Assembly: GCA_902728285.1 (NCBI GenBank)
Contig: CACVBU010000403.1
Coordinates: forward strand, 18,328-82,327
DNA from: Clytia hemisphaerica
Taxonomy: Eukaryota; Cnidaria; Hydrozoa; Leptothecata; Clytiidae
Direction of reading: 5' to 3'
Length of the DNA stretch: 64,000 bases
The translations under genes were made by a program, and so were the position numbers. Shown one piece after another: positions 10,402 to 20,642 of this stretch (positions within the stretch are counted from its first letter, which is position 1; every line of letters starts with the position of its first letter). Below the pieces are notes generated by a model. It ran no database searches and was not told the DNA's origin. It worked only from the letters and a program-made list of their open reading frames with translations.

Positions 10402-13400
10402 CTACTCAAAATTTTTAATTTCTTCTTTGGCGTTTTGTACGAATTTGACGCCTTGCAAGTCTATCTCTTGTTTCTCGTCTTTGGTACTTTCAATAATTAC
10501 AAGTTTGTTTATGGGCCGACGCAAAGGGCCATTAATTGTCTTTACGACTGCTGCACGAACTTGATTGTCTTTACCACTAATAGTTTCTTCGACACGACCC
10601 ATTTTCCAAGTATTTCTAGAGCCCGTGTCTTCGATCAAACAAACGTCACCAACTTTGATAGTGGTATCAATACCACGCTTGCTTTTAACATAGTCCCGTT
10701 CTCGCAAGCTGGTTATATATTCGACTTTCCATTGTTGCCAGAAGAAGCCAAAATACGTTTCAAATTGTCACATGTTAATACGTCAGCGTTGTCGTTGCTG
10801 TCCGTATTTACGTTTGTTGTTTCGATCTTACGCCCGTAGATGAGATGGTTTGGCGTTAATGGTGGATCTCCAACTTCAGAATCGTAAACGTAAGTCAATG
10901 GTCTGTTGTTTAGAATGTTTTCGATTCTCTTCAATAACGTTAACAGTTCGTTATAAGTTAGTATCTCTTTACGTAGAGACTTCTTTAAGATGCGTTTCGT
11001 GGATTGGATCATCCTTTCAAACATACCACCCTGCCAGGGGGCGGCCTCGATGTTGTACGACCAACGAATCATTCTCGATTTTGCGAATTCTTTCGTTGCA
11101 TTTGACGTGAAGTTCGAGCCGTTATCACTTACGACTTTGCTAGGAGCACCGTAACGATTAAAGAAGCGCTCAAGCATTTGAATAAAGGCGTCGGAGCCGT
11201 AATCTTCAGCAATGTCTAAATAAACAGCTCGTGTCGTGGAGCATGTGATCAACGCGATCCATGCTTTGTATGTAGATTCGTCGGTACCAAACGTGTTTCG
11301 AATATGGACGGGACCGGCATAGTCCACGCCAATGTTTGTAAAAGCAAAGTTTTGATCAAGACGTTCTCTTGGAAGAATAGGGATATCAGGATACCGACAC
11401 TTTTGTCCTTCAAAGATTTTACAAAGTTGACATTTGTTAATAACAGTCCTTACGAGTGAACGTCCTTTTGGAATCCAGTACGATTGACGTAGGTGATTCA
11501 AAGTTTCTTTCGTCTTGTTGTGACCAACGCTAACGTGGCTGTCACGAACGACCAGTAGTGTGAACGGATGACGTCTCGGAAGTAAGATCGGATACTTTGT
11601 ATCGAATGGAACAGGAGCGTTGCCAATACGACCATGACAACGAAGGATGCCGTTGGAATCTGTGAATACGTTGAGTGATTTCTTCGTTTGATCAAATTGT
11701 TTGTCATCAAAGTCTTCTTGTACGTCCTTGAGCAAAACAAATTTTGCTTGGACCATATCATCAATTTCATTGTTATTATTAGTTTTAATAATTGTATTGG
11801 TTGACTGTTTTCTTCTTTCTTCTTTCTTCTTTTTAACTTTTTCTCTTAGCTTACGTATGAAGCCAATCACCATGGCCATCACACGAAGCAATTTTGTTAA
11901 TGAACTAAATCTCTTATATTCGATTATTGCCTGTAAAGTCGGCTCATCGAATTGTGTGTTTAAACTAAAAACCCCTTCCGTTTCTTCTTGTTCCATGTCG
12001 CCCTTATACTCACGAACGACATGAAACTTTGTAATGGGGATCAAATCAATACTCTCATCACAAGTTAAACAAGTAATTTTCTCATCAGTTGTCAAATCAG
12101 TAAATTGACAACTCCCAGAATAAAAGCTAACAGTGTTCTCAGTAAGTTTTTCAGTAAATTTATCACCAGGCTTCAAGTCAGGCCAGGAAGATTCTGGACC
12201 AGACAAGAAGGATGGACCATGGAACCATTTTTCGTTGTTCTTCAATTGTGAGAAGAGAAGTCCTCTCGAATTGTCATCAGATGGATTGTTCGAAGTGTCT
12301 ACAAGTTTCCAAACTTTTATCGTATCATTTTCACGAATTTCATTAACGCGATTTTGTACAAATTGTTTGTAGAGTTTCTCATTTTTCAGCCAGCAATAAA
12401 CAATGCTTGAATCAGTCCAAGCGTAACACGTATCAATAATAATTTTACTTTGTAGCTCGGAGGTAACTTGTTTCAATAATCGAGAAAGTAGTTGGGCCCC
12501 TAAAAGTTCGAGTTGGGGCATTGTCTTTTTCTTGAGTGGAGCAACTCTCGATTTGCTCGCGACGAGTGACGGTGTAGCAACGCCCGAATCGACAGTGGCT
12601 TCAGGTAAACACAACAACCGTAGGCGTCTTGCGACGCATCGCTAAAACCGTGAAGTTCATGGGACGTAACATTTCCATTGCTGGAATCATAAGCTCTATT
12701 AAAACGAATTTCACTACATTCTCTCAATCAGTAATCAGTTCTTTCCAAATTTTCAACGAGTCGTCAGGAATGGGCTCATCCCATTGTAAGTTTTGTGTAC
12801 AAAGTTTTTGAAATAACAGTTTAAATTTCACGACGAGTGGATTAATCAACCCCAATGGGTCAAAGATTGATGAAGCGAATTGTATAACGTTTCTTTTCGT
12901 AGGATTTTCGAAATTCACTTTACGTAGAATTTCACTCAAACTAATAACCAGCGAGTCATTAGTTTTATCCCAAGGAATACCGAGTACCTTGGTCAAATTG
13001 TGATCAATAGTTTCAAGATCACCCATGTAACAATTTTTAACTTTTGCTTCTAGATTTGCACAGTTCGATTGCAATTTTCGTAAGTTTAAGCTCGCAAGAG
13101 CAAAATGAGACTTACAGTTCTTGTAGAAGTCGAAGGCTTCTTGCATACTGTCGAAGCTCGTAGAAAGGTCGTCGACATGAAGCGAATTCAATACCGTGTT
13201 TCGAAACAGTTCATTTTCGTGTTTGTTGACGTGATGACGTAATGTTGCGTTGAGCAGGAACGGTGAAGATGTCACTCCAAAGAGGACACGACAGAAGCGA
13301 TACGTCAAGAGATCATTGTTGTAGAAATTGTCGAAATTGATGTCATTAATGTTCTTAATCCAAAGGAATCGTACGTAATCACGATCTTTCTCGTTGAGTC

Positions 13401-13893
13401 GAATTTGTAGAAAAGCTTTCTCCAAATCTGCGATGATACCAATCTTTTTGGCTCGAAATCGAAGTAACGTCCCGAAAAGTGACGAAGTAAGCGACGGGCC
13501 AGCGTGTAGACAATCATTCAAAGCTGGACCATCAAGAGAGGAACTGGCGTCGAACACCATGCGTATCTTGGTTGTTAACCTGTCTAATCGTAGAACAGGT
13601 CGGTGTGGCATGTAGTACGTTTGTCCCTCAATAGACGTATCAGGAGCGACCTCAATGATACCTTGTTGTAGTTGATCTTTAATGATTGCATCGTAATCGT
13701 GTAACAATTGTTCGTTTGTCTTGAATTTCGTAAGCAGGCTGTTCATTCGACGCGTAGAGTTGTAAAGATTATCCTTTAAAATTTCATGTTTTTCAATGAA
13801 TGGAAGCTGAACTTCATAACGAGCTTGTTCAAATTTGATTTTACTTTCGAACTCTTGTAAAACAACTTCCTTTGGGCTTTCAGTTCTACCCAC
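10402..13893 (-). pseudogene. BEL/Pao pol: reverse transcriptase, RNase H, integrase
   Basis: The reverse transcriptase lies at 13893-12724, with PVLRLDRLTTKIRMVFDASS, the segment ADLEKAFLQI (catalytic Asp) and LHVDDLSTS (the BEL form of the YxDD box). RNase H follows in another frame (HGFSDASQDAYGCCVYL at about 12660), then again in a third frame (AWTDSSIVYCWL). The integrase in 12617-10713 shows an HHCC-like zinc module (HVSVGHNKTKETLNHL ... CQLC) and the catalytic Asp, Asp and Glu in NIGVDYAGPV, VVSDNGSNF and GGMFERM. A DUF5641-like C-terminal segment (VGDVCLIEDTGSRNTWKMGR) lies at 10707-10402 in yet another frame. At least three frameshifts separate these parts, so the polyprotein cannot be made as it stands. 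Confidence 0.9.
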
Positions 13894-14290
13894 CTCTTCA
13901 ATTTCCCAAAACTTTCTTAAAGTTGAATCAACATCACATGTCTGACAGTTAAGCGTGTGTGCAGACAGAGTAACAGAAGCTTGGGTTGTTGAACAAACTG
14001 TGTCAGTAGTGAGTGGGCCTGAGAAAATATAGCCCAGCTTAGTATCCGTTCCAACTAGTCCCTTGGAACTACGAATAGTTTTATTCTTTACAAATTTCCA
14101 GAAGTTATCTGCACCGATAAGAAGATCAACGCGTAAAGACTTTTCACAAACAAGTCCTTTGTCAGCAACTTGTAAATTTTGGAATTCGGGCAGACTACTA
14201 ACATCATAAACGAAATCATTTCGTATGGGATGACAAATTGTTATTGCAACAAAGTTTTAATTTCTTCTGGACCTTCATTGGTTTGAACTT

Positions 14291-15632
14291 TCACTTTAAA
14301 AAACGTCGAGGGTTTTTCGATTCGACGTGACCACCAAAAGTTTTAATACAAATGTTTTTTGTTTCATCGGAACTAAGTTTCAGTTGCTTAGCAGCAGTGG
14401 GGGAAATATACGACAGTTGTGAACCGAGATCAAATAAAATTCTCATTTCTTTGGAGACGTTCGGGCTTGAAATCGTTGCAGTTGCTGTTTGTAAGTACAC
14501 TTGACAACTGTGTGTAGACAAACATGTGATGTTATCACTCTCATCCTTTTCTTTATTATGTGTGCTCTCTCCCTTTGAATCAGTGTGTCTCTCTCTTTTC
14601 CCTTTATCCTCATTTTTAGCATCTCTCTCTTTCACTTTGTTATTATTATCATTTCTGTGATATCGACCATTTCTATCTCCTTTGTCCCTTTGTTTAAAAC
14701 AGATCGACACGTGATGTCTTCCTTTACAAGAAAAACAATTGAAATTGGCTTTGCAATTGTTCGCACTGTGACCGGTCTTTAAACAAACAAAGCATCTTCT
14801 CTCAATTTGTAGAATTCTTTTTCTCTCATTTGCGTTTTTAATAAAAGAGCAATTTTGTTCATTGTGTCCCGACCTATTACAAAATACACAATTTCTCGAA
14901 ATGTTTTTGGACTCACTTCCTGTATAGAGTGAGGAAGCTGTTGATCTTTTATCGTTCTCTTTTGACGTCATAGTTAACGATACCTTTTCTCGTGCTTCTA
15001 ATTCATTTTTGAAAGACTTCAAAATATTTTCTAAATCAAATTCCTTTTCCCGTGAAAGAATTAGTTTCAGTTCATTAGGAACCTTGTTGATCAACAGTGG
15101 GACTAGCAATGGCCCATACTCATCATGCTTCATGCTCAAAGATTCCAAGTTTCTTATTTCTGTTTCTACAGAATCGTAAAGTTTTCTCAATTCTTTCACC
15201 TCAGAAATGTCACAAACAGATTCAAGTTCGATAATCCTGTTCATGTGAACAGTTTTTCAAAATTTGAGAATTTCCAAAACCTCTCTTTAAGAAGTTCAAG
15301 AGCTTTCTTGTAATTGTCTCCAGATAAGCGGAGGCCTTTTAAAAGACTTTCAGCCTCACCCGTTACAAATCCGATCAAAATAATTCATCTTTTGAATCGG
15401 TGGAATACTATTGTTTTCTTATCAATAGCTTCAGTGAATGACTCGATAAATGACTGGTATTCAGAGGGTTCACCAGAAAACTTTTTGATATTTAAGGTCG
15501 GCAATTTGACTTTCACACCCGTGCTTGAAGAAAATGAGGGATTTGATTGAGAGATGGGAGGAGAGCTTTCAATTTGAGGTGCCACTGAATTTGCATAATG
15601 TCTAGCGATAAAACTGTAATTGAGGTTAATTT
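14291..15632 (-). pseudogene. BEL/Pao gag (C-terminal part) and protease
   Basis: Pieces of the Pao-type gag lie at 15632-15385 (segment LPTLNIKKFSGEPSEYQSFI) and 15244-14291. The second piece contains three CCHC-type zinc knuckles (CVFCNRSGHNEQNC, CFVCLKTGHSANNC, CFSCKGRHHVSIC), then a charged linker, then the protease start MRILFDLGSQLSYISP. The active-site triad of retroelement aspartic proteases is usually D-S/T-G; here the middle residue is Leu. A frame break between 15385 and 15244 and loss of frame after 14291 separate it from pol. Confidence 0.8.
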
Positions 15633-16870
15633 NCCCCCCAGACATCCAAACCGGTCGACATGCAAGCATGTGTGCCACCCTTTTCAGCCCAGTCCGGGGG
15701 ACCTTCGGGGACCCCGTTTGGTGTCCGGGAGGTTCCAAAATCGGTCAACGGGCGACCTAGAACGATTTTTGCCGGCTTTTGACGATACTTTGAGGAACTT
15801 TGGAGGACCCCCAATGATGCAGGGGTGTACCCTCACATGCTCCTGACCGGTGGGCACCGGTCGGACTCCCTGGACACCCGGCCGGACCCCCCAGGGGCCC
15901 GTCCGCGGCGGTACCGTTTTATCCAATTTTGACGAATTTCGCAAATTTTCAAGCCTTCCAGCTTTTCCAAGCCTTTTGAAGGCTTCGGCTGACTGTGGGC
16001 GAGTGCTGCTTTGAGTGAGAGCAAGGCAGAGGGTATCCGAAGGGGTCTGAAAGCCTATGGGGGCTGTGGAGAGCTGTAGAGGCCTCAATCGGTCCGATCC
16101 GACGGGGGAATCTAGCCTAATTAGCCTGACTGATCAGAGTCCCTCCCCAAAGCAAACTATCAAGACAAAACTGGAAGTATAGTCATACCAACAAACACCA
16201 TTATCCTCCAGGTCCAATTAGTTGCCCATAAAACTACCTGTTCATGACATGATGGAAAAGGTTTACTTTTTAAACATTCCACTACACGTGTGGATGGTTG
16301 GACTTCAGGCAGTAGTCGCGCTCAAAAAAATTTTTTTAATTTTTCTAAATTTCAGTGTTTGTTTCACTTACTAAAGGAAAAAAGCATTGTGTAGGTTTGG
16401 TGGTTTGTAGTAAAAATGACACGGCGAAGATTTCACGCGTGAAAATTTGGCGGGAAATGTATCGATCGCGCGCGCGACCGCGTCCGCTCCCGCCCCTGGG
16501 GGCCGCGGCCCGGATTATTACAAGCAGCGGCCAGGAGTTAGATTTTTGCCCTTATTACAAAGCTGCCACGGGTAAAAAGAATTAACAAAAAAAAAATTTT
16601 TAGGGGGGCCAAAAATTTGTTTATGGGTTTTTTCCAAAAATTTTTTTTTTTTAATTTTTAATTTTCAAAGGTTTTTTTTATTTTTTTTTTCAAAAATTTT
16701 TTTTATTTTTTTTTCAAAAAAAAATTTTTTTTTTTTTTTTTTTTTCAAAAATTTTTTTTATTTTTTTTTTCAAAAAATTTTTTCAATTTTTTTAATTTTT
16801 TTTAATTTTTTTTTTCATTTTTATTTTTTATTTTTTAATTTTTTATTTATTTTTTGTTTTTTTTCAAAAA
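15633..16870. other. Unlike DNA inside gag: GC-rich block plus low-complexity A/T tract, bounded by N
   Basis: The gag reading frame runs from an ATG at 17006 to about 16830 and resumes at 15632. Between them lies about 1.2 kb of unrelated sequence. The part at 15634-16110 is clearly more GC-rich than its surroundings (GGACCCC and GGCCCG runs), 16440-16510 is extremely GC-rich, and 16570-16870 is nearly pure A/T. The single N at 15633 is exactly at the gag breakpoint. It could be a nested insertion, or foreign DNA joined in assembly. I recognise no gene in it; the open frames there lack any family signal. Confidence 0.6.
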
Positions 16871-17006
16871 TTTTCCGAATTTCACTATTACAACGCTCGG
16901 CCACCATAGACATGATCCTTTTTATTTCACCATTGAACAATTTGTCCATGTAGTTCATGAACCCTGCTCTCTGCCTTTTAACATTTTTATCTGCATCTGT
17001 AGACAT
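16821..17006 (-). pseudogene. N-terminal piece of BEL/Pao gag
   Basis: The ATG at 17006 opens a 61-residue frame (MSTDADKNVKRQRAGFMNYM...), basic and helical, about 550 bases downstream of the primer-binding site on the minus strand. That is where the gag start of this element is expected. It runs out in the A/T tract. I infer that it is the missing start of gag; the similarity of the sequence itself is too weak to prove it. Confidence 0.5.
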
Positions 17007-17554
17007 TTTGATTTTTGATTTTATTTCTTTGTATTTCTTATTTATTTATTTCTTATTTGAATTACTAGTCTTCACTCACACCAGCGAGCACAAGTTAAGG
17101 TCAGAGCAACAGAGTCAAGAACCATACAGTCAATAATAATCGATATCAATAATAATCCAGGAACAGCAATCAAGTTCCAAATAAACAATATAAATCAATA
17201 ACAGGAACCAACAATCAAGTATCAAGTTCCAAAAATACAATATAATCAATCAAATTACTCCAATTATATGAACTGTCCAAGTTCAAACAACAATGGTAAA
17301 TTAAACCAAATTTCACCATATGAACATTCAAGTTCAAAATAAGTTCACCATACATAAGCTACCAAGCTTACAAAATCAAAACATTGAACTTCACCCGAGT
17401 TCAAACAAGCTACCAAGCTTATAAAAAATCAAAACATTGAATGAACTTCACCTGAGTTCAAACAAATAAATTCTTCAGTGAAAACACGGTTTTCACAAAA
17501 CTAATTAAAGAAAAACAAATACATAACTTCTCAAATTTCATGTATTTCTAACAT

Positions 17555-17572
17555 CCGGTTCGATGTGGACCA
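17555..17572 (-). promoter_or_regulatory. Primer-binding site of the BEL/Pao element
   Basis: Directly after the 5' LTR the minus strand reads TGGTCCACATCGAACCGG. It begins with TGG and is complementary to a tRNA 3' end carrying a T-arm GGTTCGA. This fixes the orientation of the element and the inner LTR edge. Confidence 0.85.
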
Positions 17573-17705
17573 TGTGGTTTTATATGACCGTACACTATGA
17601 AGTTATGCTACCGACTGAATATACTATCTTTCAAATGTAATAGATACGTAATATAATAATACGCACCGTGTTAGCTATAATACAAGAATATAGAAATATA
17701 CGACA
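17573..17705 (-). repeat. 5' LTR of the BEL/Pao element
   Basis: A 133-bp repeat matching 10147-10285 with TG...CA ends. It ends immediately before the single N at 17706. The high identity of the two LTRs suggests a fairly recent insertion, despite the frameshifts in the coding part. Confidence 0.9.
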
Positions 17706-18221
17706 NATAGTCAAAGTTATCATGAATACCCGGGGGGGTACTAGGGTTGGTGAATGAGGGGTATGTGCGGACGGGACCTCTGAAAACTGACCCTTAGAGA
17801 GACCAAATTTAAGTGAAAAAGTGACCCTTAGAGAGACTTTTTCGAAAAATTTTCCCTGATTTACAAAAATTTCCTACCCCTAGTGAGACTTTTTTGTAAT
17901 TTTTTTTCTCAAAATCAAAATTTTTTTCTAAAAATTGTGATTTTTCCCACCCTTAAGCTAAGGCTACACTGATGATTTTTTCAGGCGGCTGCAATGCAAT
18001 TAGCGTTGCATTGCAAGCGCGCGAGAAATTGCAAAATGTAGCTAGCACGTCAATTTTTTCTGCAATTGCTCTGCAACGCAATAAAAATATTGCAGAACAA
18101 ATTGCAAGTGTCTGCAACAAAATCAGTTTGAACTGATTTTGTTGCAGAAGAATCTGCAATTTTTTGACGATGTATCTGACATTCCAATCTTATTACGTCA
18201 ATCGAACGTCGGACCTTCGAA

Positions 18222-18250
18222 AATCGAATGTTTTGTAATTCGAATGTTTT
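18222..18250. promoter_or_regulatory. Left subterminal repeat array of the Harbinger element
   Basis: Two units of the motif TTCGAATGTTTTGTAA lie upstream of the MADF gene. The hAT-like MITE has inserted in the second unit. The same motif is repeated in the same orientation near the right end (24434-24518). Subterminal repeats of this sort are commonly transposase-binding sites, so a binding or promoter role is inferred. Confidence 0.5.
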
Positions 18251-19251
18251 CAGGGGGGGGGTCAACATTTATAATACCAACCCATAGCCCAAAAACCTGA
18301 CTTTTGACCTTTTGAGCTAAGTTAACACCACCACCCCAAAATTGGTATCGATACCAACTTGAAAATCATAATTTTCAGAAAAAGGGGGGACCCACCCCCT
18401 TATTTTGGTATCGATACCAACTTGAAAATCATAATTTTCAGAAAAATGGGGGACCCACCCCCTTAATTTGGTATCGATACCAACATGACTTTTTGAATTT
18501 GACAAAATATCATGGGACCCACCCCCTAATTTAGTACCAATTACCAATCTGACAAATTTGAGTTTAAAGCTGTTTAAAGGGAACCCACCCCCTCCCACAC
18601 AAACAGGGTACTAAGAGAAACTTCAAAAAAACTCATTTTTGAAATACCCTTTCTTCAACACAACACAAAAATTGTCATATGCTAAAATAGAAAATGACTA
18701 AAAACTGACAATATAATAAAAACAAACCCAATGAAACTAGCAAAATCAATCTGAATCAATATTATCTGAATATAATTGATGTGTAAAAACTATTATTAGT
18801 ACATAATTTTAGAACAGAATAGATTCACTCATTACCAAATGCTATCACAGAAAAAATGCTTTTGCTTCAGGCTTGATCAAAAATAAAACTTGAAAATATC
18901 GAAAAAGTCCAAAATAAACAAACTTCAAAGTCATTAAAACTTATTACTCATTTACAGTCATTATACTCAAAAGCTGAAACAAATCCCGTGGTATTTTCTA
19001 GCTATAAGGGCAAAAATTAGGAAAGTTTTGCTGTCATTTTGATATGGATACCAACTTTCTGAATCATATTATTTAAAAAAAGGGGTACCCACCCCCTATT
19101 TTGGTATCAATACCAACTGAGGATAACTCTTTTTTCTAAAAAAAGGGGGACCCACCCCCATCAATACCAACTTGACTTTTCAGATTTTTAAAGGAAAAAA
19201 AGACACCACCACCCGGCTATGGGTCTGGTATTTGGATGTTGACCCCCCCTG
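18251..19251. mobile_element. hAT-like MITE with internal tandem repeats
   Basis: The ends are CAGGGGGGGGGTCAACAT and, on the right, ATGTTGACCCCCCCTG, with about 40 bp of imperfect inverted repeat. It is flanked by ATGTTTT on both sides (18244-18250 and 19252-19258), a 7-bp match close to the 8 bp usual for hAT. The interior has five or more diverged copies of a unit of about 60 bases containing GGGGACCCACCCCC, GGTATCGATACCAAC and AATCATAATTTTCAG. The open frame seen across these repeats has no family signal. Confidence 0.8.
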
Positions 19252-19326
19252 ATGTTTTATTTTTGAATGTTTTTTTGAAAAAGTTGTAAAATGATTGTGA
19301 GTTGTTTTTTAGCAGATAGTGACAAG

Positions 19327-20118
19327 ATGGCTGGAAAAAAACTTTCAGATGAAGAAAAAAAGACTTTGATCATATTTTTCGAAGAAAACCCTGCATTATG
19401 GGATGGGGCCCATCCCCATAACAAATGCAAGAGAACAAAGGAGGAATTAAGGAAGAATCTTGTTGGATTATTTGACGAACTATACAGTATTGAAACTCTT
19501 GAAAAAAGTTTTCATTCGTTAAGAACTTCTTTCGTTAGGGAATGGAAGAAAAAAGTCACACACGCAGAATCTGAGGAAAAGGATATCCCGCTTAAGAAGT
19601 GGAAATTCATGGATGAAATGAATTTTCTTGTAAAGGAGATTAATCGTGAGAAAAAGAAAACGAGCTTTAGTGATACCGAAACGGAGGAACTTATTGATTT
19701 TTACAGGGAAAATCCTGCATTGTGGAACCACTCATCAAAAGATTATAGAGATAGAACTTTGAGAAGCGCCTTGATGGAAAAATTATACGACATTTATGAT
19801 GGTAAATTCACGATCGATGAAATTAAACAAGCGTGGCATAACACTTTGACTCAATATAAAAGTGAAAAGCTCAGAGAGGATGCGTCGAAAACCAAGTCTG
19901 GATCAGGCATCTCGGATGTTTACTTGTCAAAATGGCAATTTTTTAATTCAATGGAGTTTATTGATATTACGTGTGGAATGGATGAAACATTGAATACGAT
20001 TGAATCAGTTGATGCGAGTGAACTGCCTCCCCCACCACCCAAGAAAATGTCAAAAGCCCAAGAGAAATCGGAAGAAAGAGCTGCCAAAATCGAACTTTGG
20101 AAGACCTGGCCCGATTGA
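19327..20118 (+). CDS. Harbinger accessory DNA-binding protein with two MADF domains
   Basis: The protein has 263 residues. I chose the ATG in AAGATGGCTGG (good initiation context) over one 36 bases upstream. Two MADF/Myb-like modules are visible. The first runs about residues 12-105 (segment LIIFFEENPALWD, then LRKNLVGLFDELY). The second runs about 115-215 (segment LIDFYRENPALWNHSSKDYR, then LMEKLYDIYDG). Each has the expected spaced Trp and aromatic residues. A Pro-rich patch (ELPPPPPKK) and a charged helix follow. In PIF/Harbinger elements such a protein binds the terminal regions and brings the transposase into the nucleus. The frame is intact, unlike the transposase. Its 5' leader contains the subterminal array and the inserted hAT-like MITE. 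Confidence 0.85.
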   Translation: MAGKKLSDEEKKTLIIFFEENPALWDGAHPHNKCKRTKEELRKNLVGLFDELYSIETLEKSFHSLRTSFVREWKKKVTHAESEEKDIPLKKWKFMDEMNFLVKEINREKKKTSFSDTETEELIDFYRENPALWNHSSKDYRDRTLRSALMEKLYDIYDGKFTIDEIKQAWHNTLTQYKSEKLREDASKTKSGSGISDVYLSKWQFFNSMEFIDITCGMDETLNTIESVDASELPPPPPKKMSKAQEKSEERAAKIELWKTWPD

Positions 20119-20642
20119 CGCCAGTTCTACATATTCTAATGACTCTTTTGGTAACAATTGAGACTAGTGACAAAACGATTGATTTGTTGAGTTCAATAAA
20201 GATACGTTAACGTTTTATTTCGATCCGTTTTAGAATCAAACTTTATCAAATCCAATAATTATATTTTTGAAATTCAAACTCTATTTATATATATAAGTTC
20301 CCATTTTAAGGTATAACGAGTCGAGTCTACTGTTTATAATAATATATAATGATTTTAACTACAAGTTTAACTTTATAGTCTACTACTCTTGGAAAACTAA
20401 TGTGGGAGGGTCTAATAAGAGGTGGAAAGAACAGAATCATCTACTTCACTTTAGATCTCCTACATACCTTTTCCAAGAGTATATTATATTTTTAAGAAAT
20501 CAAACTTTATTTGTTCATATAAATGTAAAAGTTTATAGCTCAGTTTCAAACAATCCTTATTGTGTCTTTAACATGATATATCCTTCATTGTTCATTGAGT
20601 TTTAAAACGTTTTGGTTAAACAGAATAAAATAAAGGTGTCCA
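20119..20642. other. Non-coding interior of the Harbinger element
   Basis: AT-rich sequence after the MADF stop codon. I see no gene. The stretch CAATAAAG near 20196 could serve as a polyadenylation signal for the MADF gene. Confidence 0.4.

Larger units (their letters stand above)
10147..17705 (-). mobile_element. BEL/Pao LTR retrotransposon with an interrupting insert
   Basis: Two near-identical terminal repeats (10147-10285 and 17573-17705) flank coding DNA on the minus strand. Each repeat, read on the plus strand, starts TGTGG and ends CGACA, so both orientations show TG...CA ends. The internal order on the minus strand is primer-binding site, gag, protease, reverse transcriptase, RNase H, integrase and a terminal DUF5641-like segment, then a polypurine tract; this is the BEL/Pao order. 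No target-site duplication is visible: AACTT lies on the left and N-ATAG on the right. The coding region has several frameshifts, and gag is interrupted by about 1.2 kb of unlike sequence next to a single N. Confidence 0.9.

Noticed and set aside
15684-16088. A 134-residue open frame in the GC-rich block
   Set aside because: It is a chance frame in GC-rich DNA of uncertain origin beside an N; composition is Pro/Arg-rich with no family signal.
18317-18598. A 93-residue open frame with GWVPPFSENYDFQVG-like repeats
   Set aside because: It translates the internal repeats of the hAT-like MITE.
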